Origin: Cohnella silvisoli
GTDB taxonomy: Bacteria > Bacillota > Bacilli > Paenibacillales > Paenibacillaceae
DNA: 64,000 nucleotides
Assembly (NCBI RefSeq): GCF_021190915.1
Contig: NZ_JAIOAP010000021.1
Location: forward strand, 1-64,000
Direction: 5' to 3'
Position 1 is the first letter of the stretch; every line of letters starts with the position of its first letter. A model generated the notes under the pieces. That model saw only the letters and a list, made by a program, of their open reading frames with translations, did no database searches and was not told the origin of the DNA. The position numbers were made by a program, and so were the translations under genes. Shown in pieces: positions 1 to 8,133 of this stretch.

Positions 1-10
1 TGACCAAAAT

Positions 11-57
11 CGAAAAATGGTGGTTCAGGGATAAGCCTCCTGCACCACCATTTTTCG
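11..57. terminator. Perfect hairpin, probable terminator
   Basis: A 14-bp arm at 11-24 pairs perfectly with 44-57 around a 19-nt loop. On the plus strand the right arm carries a T5 run and is followed by TTTT, so it probably ends a plus-strand gene lying left of the window. Confidence 0.6.
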
Positions 58-86
58 TTTTAACCATCGATTTTTGCTAAGTATGA

Positions 87-124
87 GCTGTCTCATTCAT
101 AAACTTTCTTGCTTTTGAGACAGC
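87..124 (-). terminator. Hairpin downstream of araM
   Basis: GCTGTCTCA at 87-95 pairs with TGAGACAGC at 116-124. It lies 22 bases beyond the stop of the minus-strand glycerol-1-phosphate dehydrogenase gene. There is no good U-run, so it may instead be a repeat remnant that acts as an RNA end. Confidence 0.4.
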
Positions 125-145
125 CCCATCTCTGTGTAATATCGA

Positions 146-1246
146 TCAATTCATCTCGTTATATCTCTTCAGCAGGGTTTGCCGATTCGGACGAATGCGA
201 TCGGCTTCCCGTAAGCTTCTCTCAAGCAACTCCTCGCCTATGCCGAGTTCTTCCGTCGTTGCGGGTCCTCCGACTTTCCTAAGCAGTTCTTTAATTGTAT
301 ACTCGTCAGGAATCCGTTCAATCTCGTCTATAATAGCTTGGCGATGCATCGGGGGAAACAGATCCGGTGAATCTATAGACAAACGGTGGTACAGGCTCGA
401 TATCTGTGCGCAGGCGACGCCAACTTTGGCCCCATGCAGGATTTGTCTTCGCCCGGTCCTTATAAATTCCATTTCCCAATAATGCGACAGATGATGCTCG
501 GCTCCCGATGCCGGATGCGACTGTCCGAATTGCAGCATGGCGAATCCCGATTCGATCAGCGCGCGCATCAATATTTCAATGCCAAGCGGGGTTCTTTTCG
601 CGATTTCATTGCTATTGTCCACGCATTGGAGCAAAGCGCGGCGTGTTCGTTCAGCCACTGCTTCGGAGTAGGGCTCGCCGCCCGCGAGCGTGCCGAACTT
701 CCAATCGAACAACGATGTATATTTGCCCAGCATGTCGCCGAAACCGGCCGCGATCATGCTATCCGGCGCTTTCGTAAGGATATCCAGATCCGCGAAAATT
801 GCAGAAGGTCCGATCGCTAGAATGGTTTGCTTGTCCCCTCTTATAATCAAAGGTGCGCCCACAGAATTAAAACCGTCTACCGACGGAGCCGTAGGAACCG
901 ACACGAACGGTATGCCCACCGTGAAAGCAGAGAAGCGTGCGATATCGTGCAATGTGCCTGATCCTGCCGCAATTACGATTTCAGCGGAATGCAGCTTAAG
1001 ATCGAGCAGCAGTTGAACAACCGAGGCTTCGTCTGCGATAACATCGCCTTGTTTGTCCGGCTTAATTAAAGTTACCTGGACATTAATTCCCGAAGCCTGA
1101 GCGGAATCCTCCAACGCTCTTCCGATAACCTCATATGTATTGGCATCTGCCACAATCGACACCCTGCGGTAGTTGTTCTCTTTCAAATACGGCGCGATGC
1201 TTTTAGTTGCGGCAGGCTCGATCAGAACCGTTTGTATGTCTAACAT
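146..1246 (-). CDS. araM: sn-glycerol-1-phosphate dehydrogenase (AraM/EgsA family)
   Basis: 366 aa, the normal family length. The family reduces dihydroxyacetone phosphate to sn-glycerol 1-phosphate with NAD(P)H in the cytoplasm; in bacilli the product feeds heptaprenylglyceryl phosphate synthesis. The nucleotide-binding glycine motif GSGTLHD is at residues 95-101. Metal-ligand candidates are the Asp after GFG (171), the His pair in SGAEHHLSHYW (251-252) and His 271 in HGAKVG. The start overlaps the end of the upstream HAD gene by 7 bases and a GGGGTG ribosome site lies inside that gene, so the two are translationally coupled. The araL-araM order is the same as in the Bacillus subtilis arabinose operon, but no arabinose genes are present here. 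Recognised from motifs and context, not by search. Confidence 0.88.
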   Translation of the reverse strand: MLDIQTVLIEPAATKSIAPYLKENNYRRVSIVADANTYEVIGRALEDSAQASGINVQVTLIKPDKQGDVIADEASVVQLLLDLKLHSAEIVIAAGSGTLHDIARFSAFTVGIPFVSVPTAPSVDGFNSVGAPLIIRGDKQTILAIGPSAIFADLDILTKAPDSMIAAGFGDMLGKYTSLFDWKFGTLAGGEPYSEAVAERTRRALLQCVDNSNEIAKRTPLGIEILMRALIESGFAMLQFGQSHPASGAEHHLSHYWEMEFIRTGRRQILHGAKVGVACAQISSLYHRLSIDSPDLFPPMHRQAIIDEIERIPDEYTIKELLRKVGGPATTEELGIGEELLERSLREADRIRPNRQTLLKRYNEMN

Positions 1247-2046
1247 TTTGTTTTCACCCCTTCAAGCAAGCTTATTAACTCCGACAGCGACTCCCATATC
1301 CAATCCGGCTTATCCGCTGCCGCCTCGACTTGTTCCCGTGTCGTCGAGCCGGATAGGACAAGCGCGGTTCGCATCCCGGAGCTTTTGCCCAGTTGGATAT
1401 CGGAAGCCATGCTGTCCCCGATCACAAGACAGCGCTCAGGAGGAAGACGCAAGGACTGCAAAGCCGCGTCAGACATGAAAGGAGAAGGTTTCCCGATGAC
1501 GATTGACACACTTTGTCCAGTTGCGTTCACGATAGCGCCGATCATTCCCGCTACATCAATCGAATCGCCGTCGTCCCCGGGAAACGTTCTGTCATCGTTC
1601 GTAGCAATAATCCTTGCACCATGACGGACGGCACGGAAAGCCCGATTCAAATCCGCATAAGTCAAGTTCTCGAATAGCGTAATGACAAGCCAGTCGGCTT
1701 CCTCCGGCCGATCCGCGATGTGAACTCCGGCTAAGCTCAACTCTTCTTTAAGCCCTTCGTCTCCGAAAGGCCAAGCTTTGCACTCCGGATCGATCCGCCG
1801 AAGATAAGCCGCCGTTACGGTAGAAGAGAGCACAATCTCATCGTCCGACACCGCGATCCCCATGTCATTTAACTTATCCCTGCACATCCTTCGCGAGTAG
1901 TTGCCTCTGTTCGTAAGAAATACGATTTTTTTACCTGAAGCCCTTAAATATTGTATCGTTTCGCGAGCCCCTTCAATTGGTTGCTTCCCCCGATATACGG
2001 TTCCGTCCAGATCAATGATGAAGCCGTCTACCTTATCCAATAACAT
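1240..2046 (-). CDS. HAD-IIA family sugar-phosphate phosphatase (AraL/NagD-like)
   Basis: 268 aa. The HAD nucleophile motif is at residues 12-16 (DLDGT, Asp 12 and Asp 14), followed by the IIA-type cap. The Lys motif (IGKPSPFM) and the acidic motif GDSMASD lie in the last third. The family dephosphorylates small phosphosugars or acts as a phosphatase for by-products such as glycerol phosphates. A GGGAGG site sits about 9 nt before the ATG. It is the first gene of a two-gene unit with the glycerol-1-phosphate dehydrogenase, which suggests a role in removing or tuning a polyol-phosphate pool. Substrate is not decidable from sequence. Confidence 0.85.
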   Translation of the reverse strand: MLLDKVDGFIIDLDGTVYRGKQPIEGARETIQYLRASGKKIVFLTNRGNYSRRMCRDKLNDMGIAVSDDEIVLSSTVTAAYLRRIDPECKAWPFGDEGLKEELSLAGVHIADRPEEADWLVITLFENLTYADLNRAFRAVRHGARIIATNDDRTFPGDDGDSIDVAGMIGAIVNATGQSVSIVIGKPSPFMSDAALQSLRLPPERCLVIGDSMASDIQLGKSSGMRTALVLSGSTTREQVEAAADKPDWIWESLSELISLLEGVKTKC

Positions 2047-2100
2047 CGCTGCAATCCTCCCAGCCCATCTTTCCCTCCTTCAATTGTCCTTTCGCCCGCC

Positions 2101-2168
2101 TTCGTTTGTCAACGAATGAATGTGATTATTGACGTTCACATTCATTTGCAAATGAACAGTCGTTTGTT
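2101..2168. promoter_or_regulatory. Palindrome cluster, candidate DeoR-family operator
   Basis: Three inverted repeats lie just upstream of the HAD-araM unit and beside the end of the regulator gene. They are a perfect 16-bp palindrome TTCATTTGCAAATGAA at 2141-2156, TGAATGTG/CACATTCA at 2117-2124 and 2137-2144, and TTCGTT/AACGAA at 2101-2106 and 2111-2116. The 10-mer GTCGTTTGTT at 2159-2168 recurs inverted at 2984-2993 in the regulator's own promoter. A minus-strand TTGACA at 2107-2112 could be the -35 of the HAD-araM promoter, though its -10 is weak. Confidence 0.5.
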
Positions 2169-2940
2169 ACCGTATGTCATCGGCGATCAGGATTTCCGCT
2201 CCTTTGACTTGCCTTAGAAAGTCGCTATCCGATTTCGTATCCGTTATTAGCGTATGGATATCGGCGAATGGAACGGACGTAGCGATCGACCTTCGCCCAA
2301 GCTTCGTGTGATCCGCCAGCGCGATCGTTTTGCGGGCATTGGCAGCCATCAACTTCTTAAGCTCCGCCTCGTACAGGCTAAAATCCGTCATCCCTTCCTC
2401 AAAGCTTACTCCTTCCGCGGATGTGAAGAACAGATCCGCATGGATGCCTTCCAAAATGTTTTTGCCGAGAACGCCTTCGATCGTCTTAGATCCCGCCCTA
2501 AGCACGCCGCCAATCAGAATGACATTAATTCTCGGGTTTTGATTTAAGGTCATTGCGGCTTCTAGTCCATTAGTGACTACCGTCAAGTAGTTATGATCGG
2601 TCAAAGCCTTCGCCAATTCCAGCGCAGTGGAACTTGCGTCTAAAATAATGCATTGCCCTGTAGTCACGAGATTTACCGCTTTGCGTCCGATCGCGCGTTT
2701 CTCCTCGTAATTCAAATCGCTGCGGGTAGGATTGCGATACTCCCGAAAATCGGCCTTCGTCCTCACAGGTACAGCTCCGCCATGCGTTCTTTCCAGCAAA
2801 CCTTCATCCTCTAGAATTCTAAGGTCGGTCCGAAGCGTTCCTTCCGACACTTTGAAGTGAAGGGCCAATTCCTTGACCAATACTTGCTTGTCTCGTTGCA
2901 GCATCTCTAATATTTGATCTCTCCGGTTTGAGGCGAACAT
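2167..2940 (-). CDS. DeoR/GlpR-family transcriptional regulator
   Basis: 257 aa, typical length. Residues 1-55 form a winged helix-turn-helix with the family signature RTDLRILEDEGLLERTHGG. The rest is the sugar-phosphate sensor fold related to ribose-5-phosphate isomerase, with the phosphate-binding DASSTALELAK segment and a GG pair in VILIGGVLR. Members normally repress sugar or polyol catabolic genes and are released by a phosphorylated intermediate. It lies directly upstream of the HAD-araM pair, so a glycerol- or arabinose-type phosphate is a reasonable inducer guess. It has its own promoter (2968-2996) with an operator-like sequence, suggesting autoregulation. Confidence 0.87.
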   Translation of the reverse strand: MFASNRRDQILEMLQRDKQVLVKELALHFKVSEGTLRTDLRILEDEGLLERTHGGAVPVRTKADFREYRNPTRSDLNYEEKRAIGRKAVNLVTTGQCIILDASSTALELAKALTDHNYLTVVTNGLEAAMTLNQNPRINVILIGGVLRAGSKTIEGVLGKNILEGIHADLFFTSAEGVSFEEGMTDFSLYEAELKKLMAANARKTIALADHTKLGRRSIATSVPFADIHTLITDTKSDSDFLRQVKGAEILIADDIR

Positions 2941-2967
2941 GGATCACTTCTTCTTTCGTTTTCTTTA

Positions 2968-2996
2968 ATTATAGGTAAAACGAAAACAAACGACAA
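2968..2996 (-). promoter_or_regulatory. Promoter of the DeoR-family gene
   Basis: On the minus strand, TTGTCG (2991-2996) is followed after 17 bases by TATAAT (2968-2973), a good vegetative promoter 28 bases before the start codon. The spacer holds TTTGTTTTCG, and the promoter overlaps the 10-mer shared with the operator cluster at 2159-2168. Confidence 0.65.
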
Positions 2997-3200
2997 TATT
3001 CGGCAGAATGTACCGAGGGCAATCGCTTGCGGATTTACCGCGGGTATACTATTACAATCGGTGAGGCGCCGCCTCCCTTTGGACTGGTTAAGCTGGTTCA
3101 CGTCTCCACAGCGAGTGAAGTCCTCGATAACGGCAATTTTTGCCGTTGATAGTCCAGCACCTCGACCTCTAGATGCCTTTCAGTCTCTGTAACGGCATTT
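2997..3200. other. Intergenic stretch without recognisable gene
   Basis: Together with the promoter and terminator beside it this makes a 322-base gap. A 64-codon minus-strand frame crosses it and runs into the DeoR gene, but it has no ribosome site or protein-like composition. I see no RNA gene. Confidence 0.5.
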
Positions 3201-3240
3201 GAAAAAGCCTTCAATTCCACTTATGTGAAATTGAAGGCTT
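3201..3240 (-). terminator. Intrinsic terminator of the pseudouridine synthase gene
   Basis: A perfect 12-bp stem pairs AAGCCTTCAATT (3205-3216) with AATTGAAGGCTT (3229-3240). On the minus strand the stem is followed by a T-run ending at 3202. It lies 23 bases after the stop codon. Confidence 0.75.
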
Positions 3241-3262
3241 GTAGACTGGACAGCTTATTTCA

Positions 3263-4459
3263 CTATTCACGACGCAATTTCATTAACGCTTGGTTGAAAT
3301 CGTCAGGCAGCGGCGCCCTGACCTGCTGCATCTCCCCGGTCCAAGGATGACTCCAAATCAGACGTTCGCCATGAAGCGCTTGCCTTGAAATGACTCCCCG
3401 TTTGCCCCCATACAGTCCATCTCCGGCCAGCGGATGATTGATCGAGGAGAGATGAACTCTAATCTGGTGCGTACGTCCCGTCTCCAGACGAAGACGTACA
3501 AGGGTGTGATCCGCCAACCGTTCGGCAACCTCGAAGTGGGTTACGGCCGGATCCCCTGTATCGCTTATTCGGCGACGGGTGGAGTGATGGCGGTCTTGGC
3601 CGATCGGCTTGTCGATCTTGCCTTTGTTGCCCTCCAAGTAACCTTCGGCCAACGCGATGTAGATCCGCTCGATTGTTTTCTCCCGCATCGCTTTGTCGTA
3701 CTGATAATGGGCAAACTCGTTCTTGGCATACAATACCGGCCCTGTCGTATCTTTGTCTATCCGGTGGATGTGGCGAATTCGCACATCCTGTCCGGACATC
3801 TCATAATAAGCGGCTACCGCATGGGCGAGCGTCTTGCGCTGTCCCTTCTCGCTCGGATGCACTTCGATGCCTGCGGGTTTATTTACGATTAACGTAAACT
3901 CATCCTCGTACAATATATTAAGCTCCATCCAATCGGATGGAAAATCCCGTGCTTCCCGCGGGAATAAATGGAGACGCAAATTCGGACCCTGCAGCGAAAC
4001 TCCGCGATTGTGCATCAATTTGGATATCATTTTGGGAGCCAGCGGCAAATACTTACCGATGACCGACATCGGCGCGCCGACCAGGTTGTCAGGCAGACGA
4101 ATTTCCATCCATTCGCCTTTAATTCGACCCATGCCAAGCAGCGAGTGGTGTTTGCCTCCTTCGTTGCTGTGTCCCCCGCGATTCATAGGTTTTCCATTTC
4201 CGTTCCGACTAGGAGCGGAACCGGGTCCGGGGCTGCGCCCGGTCGGTTTCTTGAACGATTCGACTCGCTGCTCCTTGCCCGCTTTCCGCTCACTCTGAGG
4301 TCCTCGCTCGTTAGATCTTTTCGGAGGTCCTCCCCGGTCTCTTCGCCCGTTCCGTTCATTACTGCTAGATTGTTTGTTACCGCCCTGTTGTCGATTCCGT
4401 CCTGCTCCGCTCATTTCCAATGTTCCTCCGATTCCATTCCGCGCCCGCCGCCTTAGCAA
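3263..4459 (-). CDS. RluA/RluD-family pseudouridine synthase with basic N-terminal tail
   Basis: 398 aa, against about 300 for most RluD proteins. The catalytic motif HRIDKDTTG, with the active-site Asp, sits in the middle. The family C-terminal block GRTHQIRVHL is followed by HPLAGDGLYG. The first roughly 110 residues are an Arg/Gly/Asn/Ser-rich, disordered, very basic tail, probably an RNA-binding extension; a shorter start inside it cannot be excluded. The enzyme would isomerise uridine to pseudouridine in rRNA or tRNA. It has its own terminator at 3201-3240. Confidence 0.88.
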   Translation of the reverse strand: MLRRRARNGIGGTLEMSGAGRNRQQGGNKQSSSNERNGRRDRGGPPKRSNERGPQSERKAGKEQRVESFKKPTGRSPGPGSAPSRNGNGKPMNRGGHSNEGGKHHSLLGMGRIKGEWMEIRLPDNLVGAPMSVIGKYLPLAPKMISKLMHNRGVSLQGPNLRLHLFPREARDFPSDWMELNILYEDEFTLIVNKPAGIEVHPSEKGQRKTLAHAVAAYYEMSGQDVRIRHIHRIDKDTTGPVLYAKNEFAHYQYDKAMREKTIERIYIALAEGYLEGNKGKIDKPIGQDRHHSTRRRISDTGDPAVTHFEVAERLADHTLVRLRLETGRTHQIRVHLSSINHPLAGDGLYGGKRGVISRQALHGERLIWSHPWTGEMQQVRAPLPDDFNQALMKLRRE

Positions 4460-4527
4460 GGCTAAGCAACGCTTTGCCGATCAATATACGGGAACGACCG
4501 ATCAAAGTCAACCCATCGGTAATGGCA

Positions 4528-7500
4528 TTACGAGTCGATTTTCATCATCATCTCTTCGAGTAGCCGAATACGCGCCAACGATGCACGCAGCAGGCCGACT
4601 CCGATTTCCGGATATAGTCGCACGAGTCGGGTAACGTCCTCGCGCTGCAGCGCGAGCGCATGCACATCGCCAAAGAAGGCTTGAGCCGTTACGGACGATG
4701 GAGATTCATCCAATGCAGACGTTGCGCCGCATACTTCTCCCGCTCCGAGCACACCCAGAGTGCCTTCCCATCCGGCGGCCGATATGCTCGTTAATTCCAC
4801 GTTTCCTTCGATGACGACGTACATGGCCGCGTTTCTTTCTCCCCGCTTCAGCAGAAAGCTTCCGTCGGCAAATTTCTGTTCCGTCGCCGCTCCCGCAATT
4901 AAACCGAGCTCTTCCAGCGACAAATCGGCGAAGAACGGCACCTTCTTGAGGAATACGACTTTGTTCAGCCTTCCCAGCATTCCTTGCTCTTCCTGCATCG
5001 CCGTTCTCCCCTCCCCGCGTCGTAATTCCGCAGCCATCTCCCGCCACCAGTCATCCTTCGTTTCTGCCGCTTTGACGACAGCTTCGCGGGCTGTTTCTTC
5101 CGTCAATTCCGCGTTTCTCTCTGTATCCGCCTGCCAAGTCGCAGCCAGACGTTGAGAGAGCCGCCGTTCTCCGACGCCTTCCGCAAGCACTTCCAGCCCG
5201 CCGCTGCGAGTCTCCTCGTCATCATCCGCAAGCGTTCTTCTTATTGCGGTTACGACTTGCTCATCCGTCAATCGCTCAAGTATAGCCCATATGCCTTCAT
5301 AGATCGTCTGCTGCAAATCACGCTGTCTAAGCTCTGCCAACTCCGCAAGATCCGGCCGACTTAGCATACGGAACGCTTCCGGTAAAATAGATGTCGCCGC
5401 ATTGTCCGCAAGCTTGGCCGTTCCTTGCTCCGCTAGCCAGCCCCGAACTTCCTCGTAAGGAAGCAGCGTCGCCAATGCAGTAACGGATGCTCTCCATACT
5501 TGTGGCGAAGCATCTGGCAGACCATGCTTTAGCGTATCCACGACGCGGTCGCCCATATCGATCAAGGCTTGCGTCGTCACCTTATATAGCTCCTGATCCG
5601 CTTTAGGCAATCGTTCAATGAGTAGAGGCACGACGCTCCGCCGCTTCAATACCCCAAGGCAAGCCGTAGCGGCAACGCGCACCGCCGGGTGGGGATCCAT
5701 GAGCAGCTTCTCCACTTCCTGGGAGAATCGATCCAGCTGCAGCTCCGCGATAACCCGGCACACATGAATCGCCGGCTCCCCGCCCTCTTTCAATATTTGT
5801 TCGATGACTTCGTAACAAGCTTCATAGCTCTGCGCGCTTTCCAGTAAATACATCGCTTTAACGGCTTCGGCTACAACCATTGGCGAGCGGTCAAGCAGCT
5901 TCATTCGCAAGAAGAAAAACGCTTGCGAGGACATATGCTTCATCTGAGCAAGCTTATGGACAACTTCTGCACGCACATCCGGTTCCGGATCCTCCAGCAG
6001 GGAAGCAACCTTCACCATAGCCGCAAGATCCGCCCCCGTTAAATTCATCGCCTTAAGCGCGGCAATTTTAACCCTAACGCTATCGTCATCCAGCATCACG
6101 AGCAGTTCCGGCAAATATCGCGTATCGTTGCTTCGTCCAATGATGTTCAATGCGATTTCCCGAGCTTCCTCGCTCTCGTGACGAAGCATCGCCTGCACGG
6201 CGCCCATCGAACGGGAGTTACGGTAAAACTCCTTGTACGACTCGGCCAATTCCTTGTCCGCGGCTAATCCCAACGTTTGGACGCTTTGCACCAATTCTCG
6301 CATATACAGCAGGCGAACCAACCAGGACAGAGCAAGCAATCCGATTGCGCCTGCCGTTCCGATGGCAGTCAGAATAGGAAATCCAAAACCAAGGCCCGTA
6401 TGAAGAAACTGAAGCCCGGCGCCCAACAATATTCCCATGAACGCTGCGACACCCTGCGCGACATAACGAAAGCCATCCCGTTGCTGCAGCGGCAGCATTT
6501 TATAGAACAATTGATAGGAAGGCTCGGCAGAATAATAAATTAATAAATAAGTAAGCATGTACCCGCCCGACACCGCTGCCATGACAACCGGGGAACCGAT
6601 AAGCAGCCATGACACCGCAAACGATAACACGTAAATTGCGGAAATGGCCGTCAGCATGCTGCTTGCTCCGAGCCATGCCATAAGTCGGCCGGATACGAGC
6701 TGCAGCAGAAAAGCCAAAGTAAACAGCAAGGTTGTCACGATACCGAACATCCTGCCGAAATCAGCTTCACTCGGGTAGGAGACGTGCGCCGTATTCAGAA
6801 ACACGAATTCCATTAGAAAATACAAAGCGGGCATGATCGTCATCATACCTAATACGCCGAGCAGAAATGGCGATTTTAAAGTCCTTCGGAAATAGTCCAT
6901 GGAGGATAACGGCTCGGTTTCCTGCGAGAGATCGCCCGACCATTTCAACGCCAATGGGACCAAATAAACCGCGATAGCTTTCCGGTAATTAATAGAAGCG
7001 GCTAGCAACAACACAGGGCCGAGCACATATACGATATCCGGTCCGAACAGGGGGCTTATGATTTGCGTCAGTAAACCGGCGATAATTCCGCCCAGCGTAG
7101 CCGCGGCCACGAAAAGCGGCATCAATCGCTTCGCTTGCTGCGTTGGACATAAATCTACCGCCAAGCTCCATAACAGAATCGTTTGCTGCCTGACGACGAA
7201 ACTGGACGATAGAAAGAGAAAGGGATAATACCACCGGAAATCTTCTCCGGTTACCCGCATCCCCAATAACGCTAGCGCATTCAACAAAACAATGCCCGTC
7301 ATGATCGCATACATCGCCCGCATGAGCCCTGGTTTAGATAATCGTCCAGCGAGCCAGGTCATGAACCAAGCTTCGATTGGCAATATAACGGCTTCCGCCA
7401 TGTACACATAAGGCAAATACGCGCTGCCGAACCGCTGATTAAACAGAGTCATGAATCCGTTGTAGTTAAGAGCCTCGGCAATGCCGCACAAGAGAAATAC

Positions 7501-7575
7501 CGGCACCATAAGCCACAGCTTGCGCCGGTCCTCCGCCTTGATTCCGAGCCGGCGCGACCATCGTTGTAAGTCCAT
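4528..7575 (-). CDS. Fused MFS/ATP-ADP-translocase-like transporter, HEAT repeats and cNMP-binding fold
   Basis: 1015 aa with three parts. Residues 15-430 hold about 12 membrane segments resembling the Npt/ATP-ADP translocase group of MFS-type carriers. Residues about 450-800 are HEAT-like helical repeats (AREIALNIIGRSN, VRVKIAALKAMN, VRAEVVHKLAQM). Residues about 880-1010 are a cyclic-nucleotide-binding fold (FFADLSLEELGLIAG to the C terminus). The phosphate-binding cassette reads GAGEVCGATSALDESPSS: the Gly-Glu is kept, but the Arg that normally binds the cyclic phosphate is Ser, so cAMP/cGMP binding is doubtful. The substrate is unknown. It lies next to a gene for a degenerate cyclase-fold protein, which may point to a shared signalling role without nucleotide turnover. 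Confidence 0.8.
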   Translation of the reverse strand: MDLQRWSRRLGIKAEDRRKLWLMVPVFLLCGIAEALNYNGFMTLFNQRFGSAYLPYVYMAEAVILPIEAWFMTWLAGRLSKPGLMRAMYAIMTGIVLLNALALLGMRVTGEDFRWYYPFLFLSSSFVVRQQTILLWSLAVDLCPTQQAKRLMPLFVAAATLGGIIAGLLTQIISPLFGPDIVYVLGPVLLLAASINYRKAIAVYLVPLALKWSGDLSQETEPLSSMDYFRRTLKSPFLLGVLGMMTIMPALYFLMEFVFLNTAHVSYPSEADFGRMFGIVTTLLFTLAFLLQLVSGRLMAWLGASSMLTAISAIYVLSFAVSWLLIGSPVVMAAVSGGYMLTYLLIYYSAEPSYQLFYKMLPLQQRDGFRYVAQGVAAFMGILLGAGLQFLHTGLGFGFPILTAIGTAGAIGLLALSWLVRLLYMRELVQSVQTLGLAADKELAESYKEFYRNSRSMGAVQAMLRHESEEAREIALNIIGRSNDTRYLPELLVMLDDDSVRVKIAALKAMNLTGADLAAMVKVASLLEDPEPDVRAEVVHKLAQMKHMSSQAFFFLRMKLLDRSPMVVAEAVKAMYLLESAQSYEACYEVIEQILKEGGEPAIHVCRVIAELQLDRFSQEVEKLLMDPHPAVRVAATACLGVLKRRSVVPLLIERLPKADQELYKVTTQALIDMGDRVVDTLKHGLPDASPQVWRASVTALATLLPYEEVRGWLAEQGTAKLADNAATSILPEAFRMLSRPDLAELAELRQRDLQQTIYEGIWAILERLTDEQVVTAIRRTLADDDEETRSGGLEVLAEGVGERRLSQRLAATWQADTERNAELTEETAREAVVKAAETKDDWWREMAAELRRGEGRTAMQEEQGMLGRLNKVVFLKKVPFFADLSLEELGLIAGAATEQKFADGSFLLKRGERNAAMYVVIEGNVELTSISAAGWEGTLGVLGAGEVCGATSALDESPSSVTAQAFFGDVHALALQREDVTRLVRLYPEIGVGLLRASLARIRLLEEMMMKIDS

Positions 7576-7610
7576 GGATTCTCTCTTTCCTTAACCTGTA
7601 ATAAGCATGA

Positions 7611-8108
7611 TCAGGAGATTTGGCGCCAATAGATGAGGCGGTCTTCTCCCTCGAAATAATAATCGGGACAACGACCGATTAATTGAAAGCTATTCCGTTC
7701 GAACAATCTGCGAATAGATTGATATTCCGGCAAGCCGCACGTATAAGTTATGAGATAGCGGGCTGAAACCTGCTCTAAATAGTGAACCATCTGTTCCAGA
7801 AGCGAGGCAGCGATGCCCCATTTACGGTACAGGCGGTGAACAACGACATAGTCCCAGCTGTAGCCGCCCGATTTTTGTTCATTTTCTGCGATGCAGCTTG
7901 CGCCAATGATCTCGTTCTCTTCGTTGGTTACGTACCAGAATATCACTTGACCGTCTAAAGCCCGGTAAGGCAGGCTGCGCAATTGCTCTTCTTCGCCCGG
8001 CGTATATCTCGTATCGTCAAAGGAATACGGCGAGAAGAAAAATTCCACGATCCGGTCCGCTTGCTCCTTCGTATTCAATCGATGGATGACATAGGTTCCG
8101 GTGATCAT
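7611..8108 (-). CDS. GNAT-family N-acetyltransferase
   Basis: 165 aa. The acetyl-CoA pyrophosphate-binding motif A is visible as HRLYRKWGIAASLLEQM (RxxGxA type) in the central strand-helix. The C-terminal RLFERNSFQLIGRCP is the usual end of the fold. It would transfer acetyl from acetyl-CoA to an amine; the acceptor cannot be told. It sits between the cyclase-fold gene and the transporter fusion on the same strand with short gaps, so it is probably cotranscribed. Confidence 0.8.
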   Translation of the reverse strand: MITGTYVIHRLNTKEQADRIVEFFFSPYSFDDTRYTPGEEEQLRSLPYRALDGQVIFWYVTNEENEIIGASCIAENEQKSGGYSWDYVVVHRLYRKWGIAASLLEQMVHYLEQVSARYLITYTCGLPEYQSIRRLFERNSFQLIGRCPDYYFEGEDRLIYWRQIS

Positions 8109-8133
8109 AGAACGTTCCTCCTCTCATTTTCCT

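Noticed and set aside
2907..3101. 64-codon minus-strand frame upstream of the DeoR gene
   Set aside because: It overlaps the regulator start and its promoter, and shows no ribosome site or protein-like pattern.
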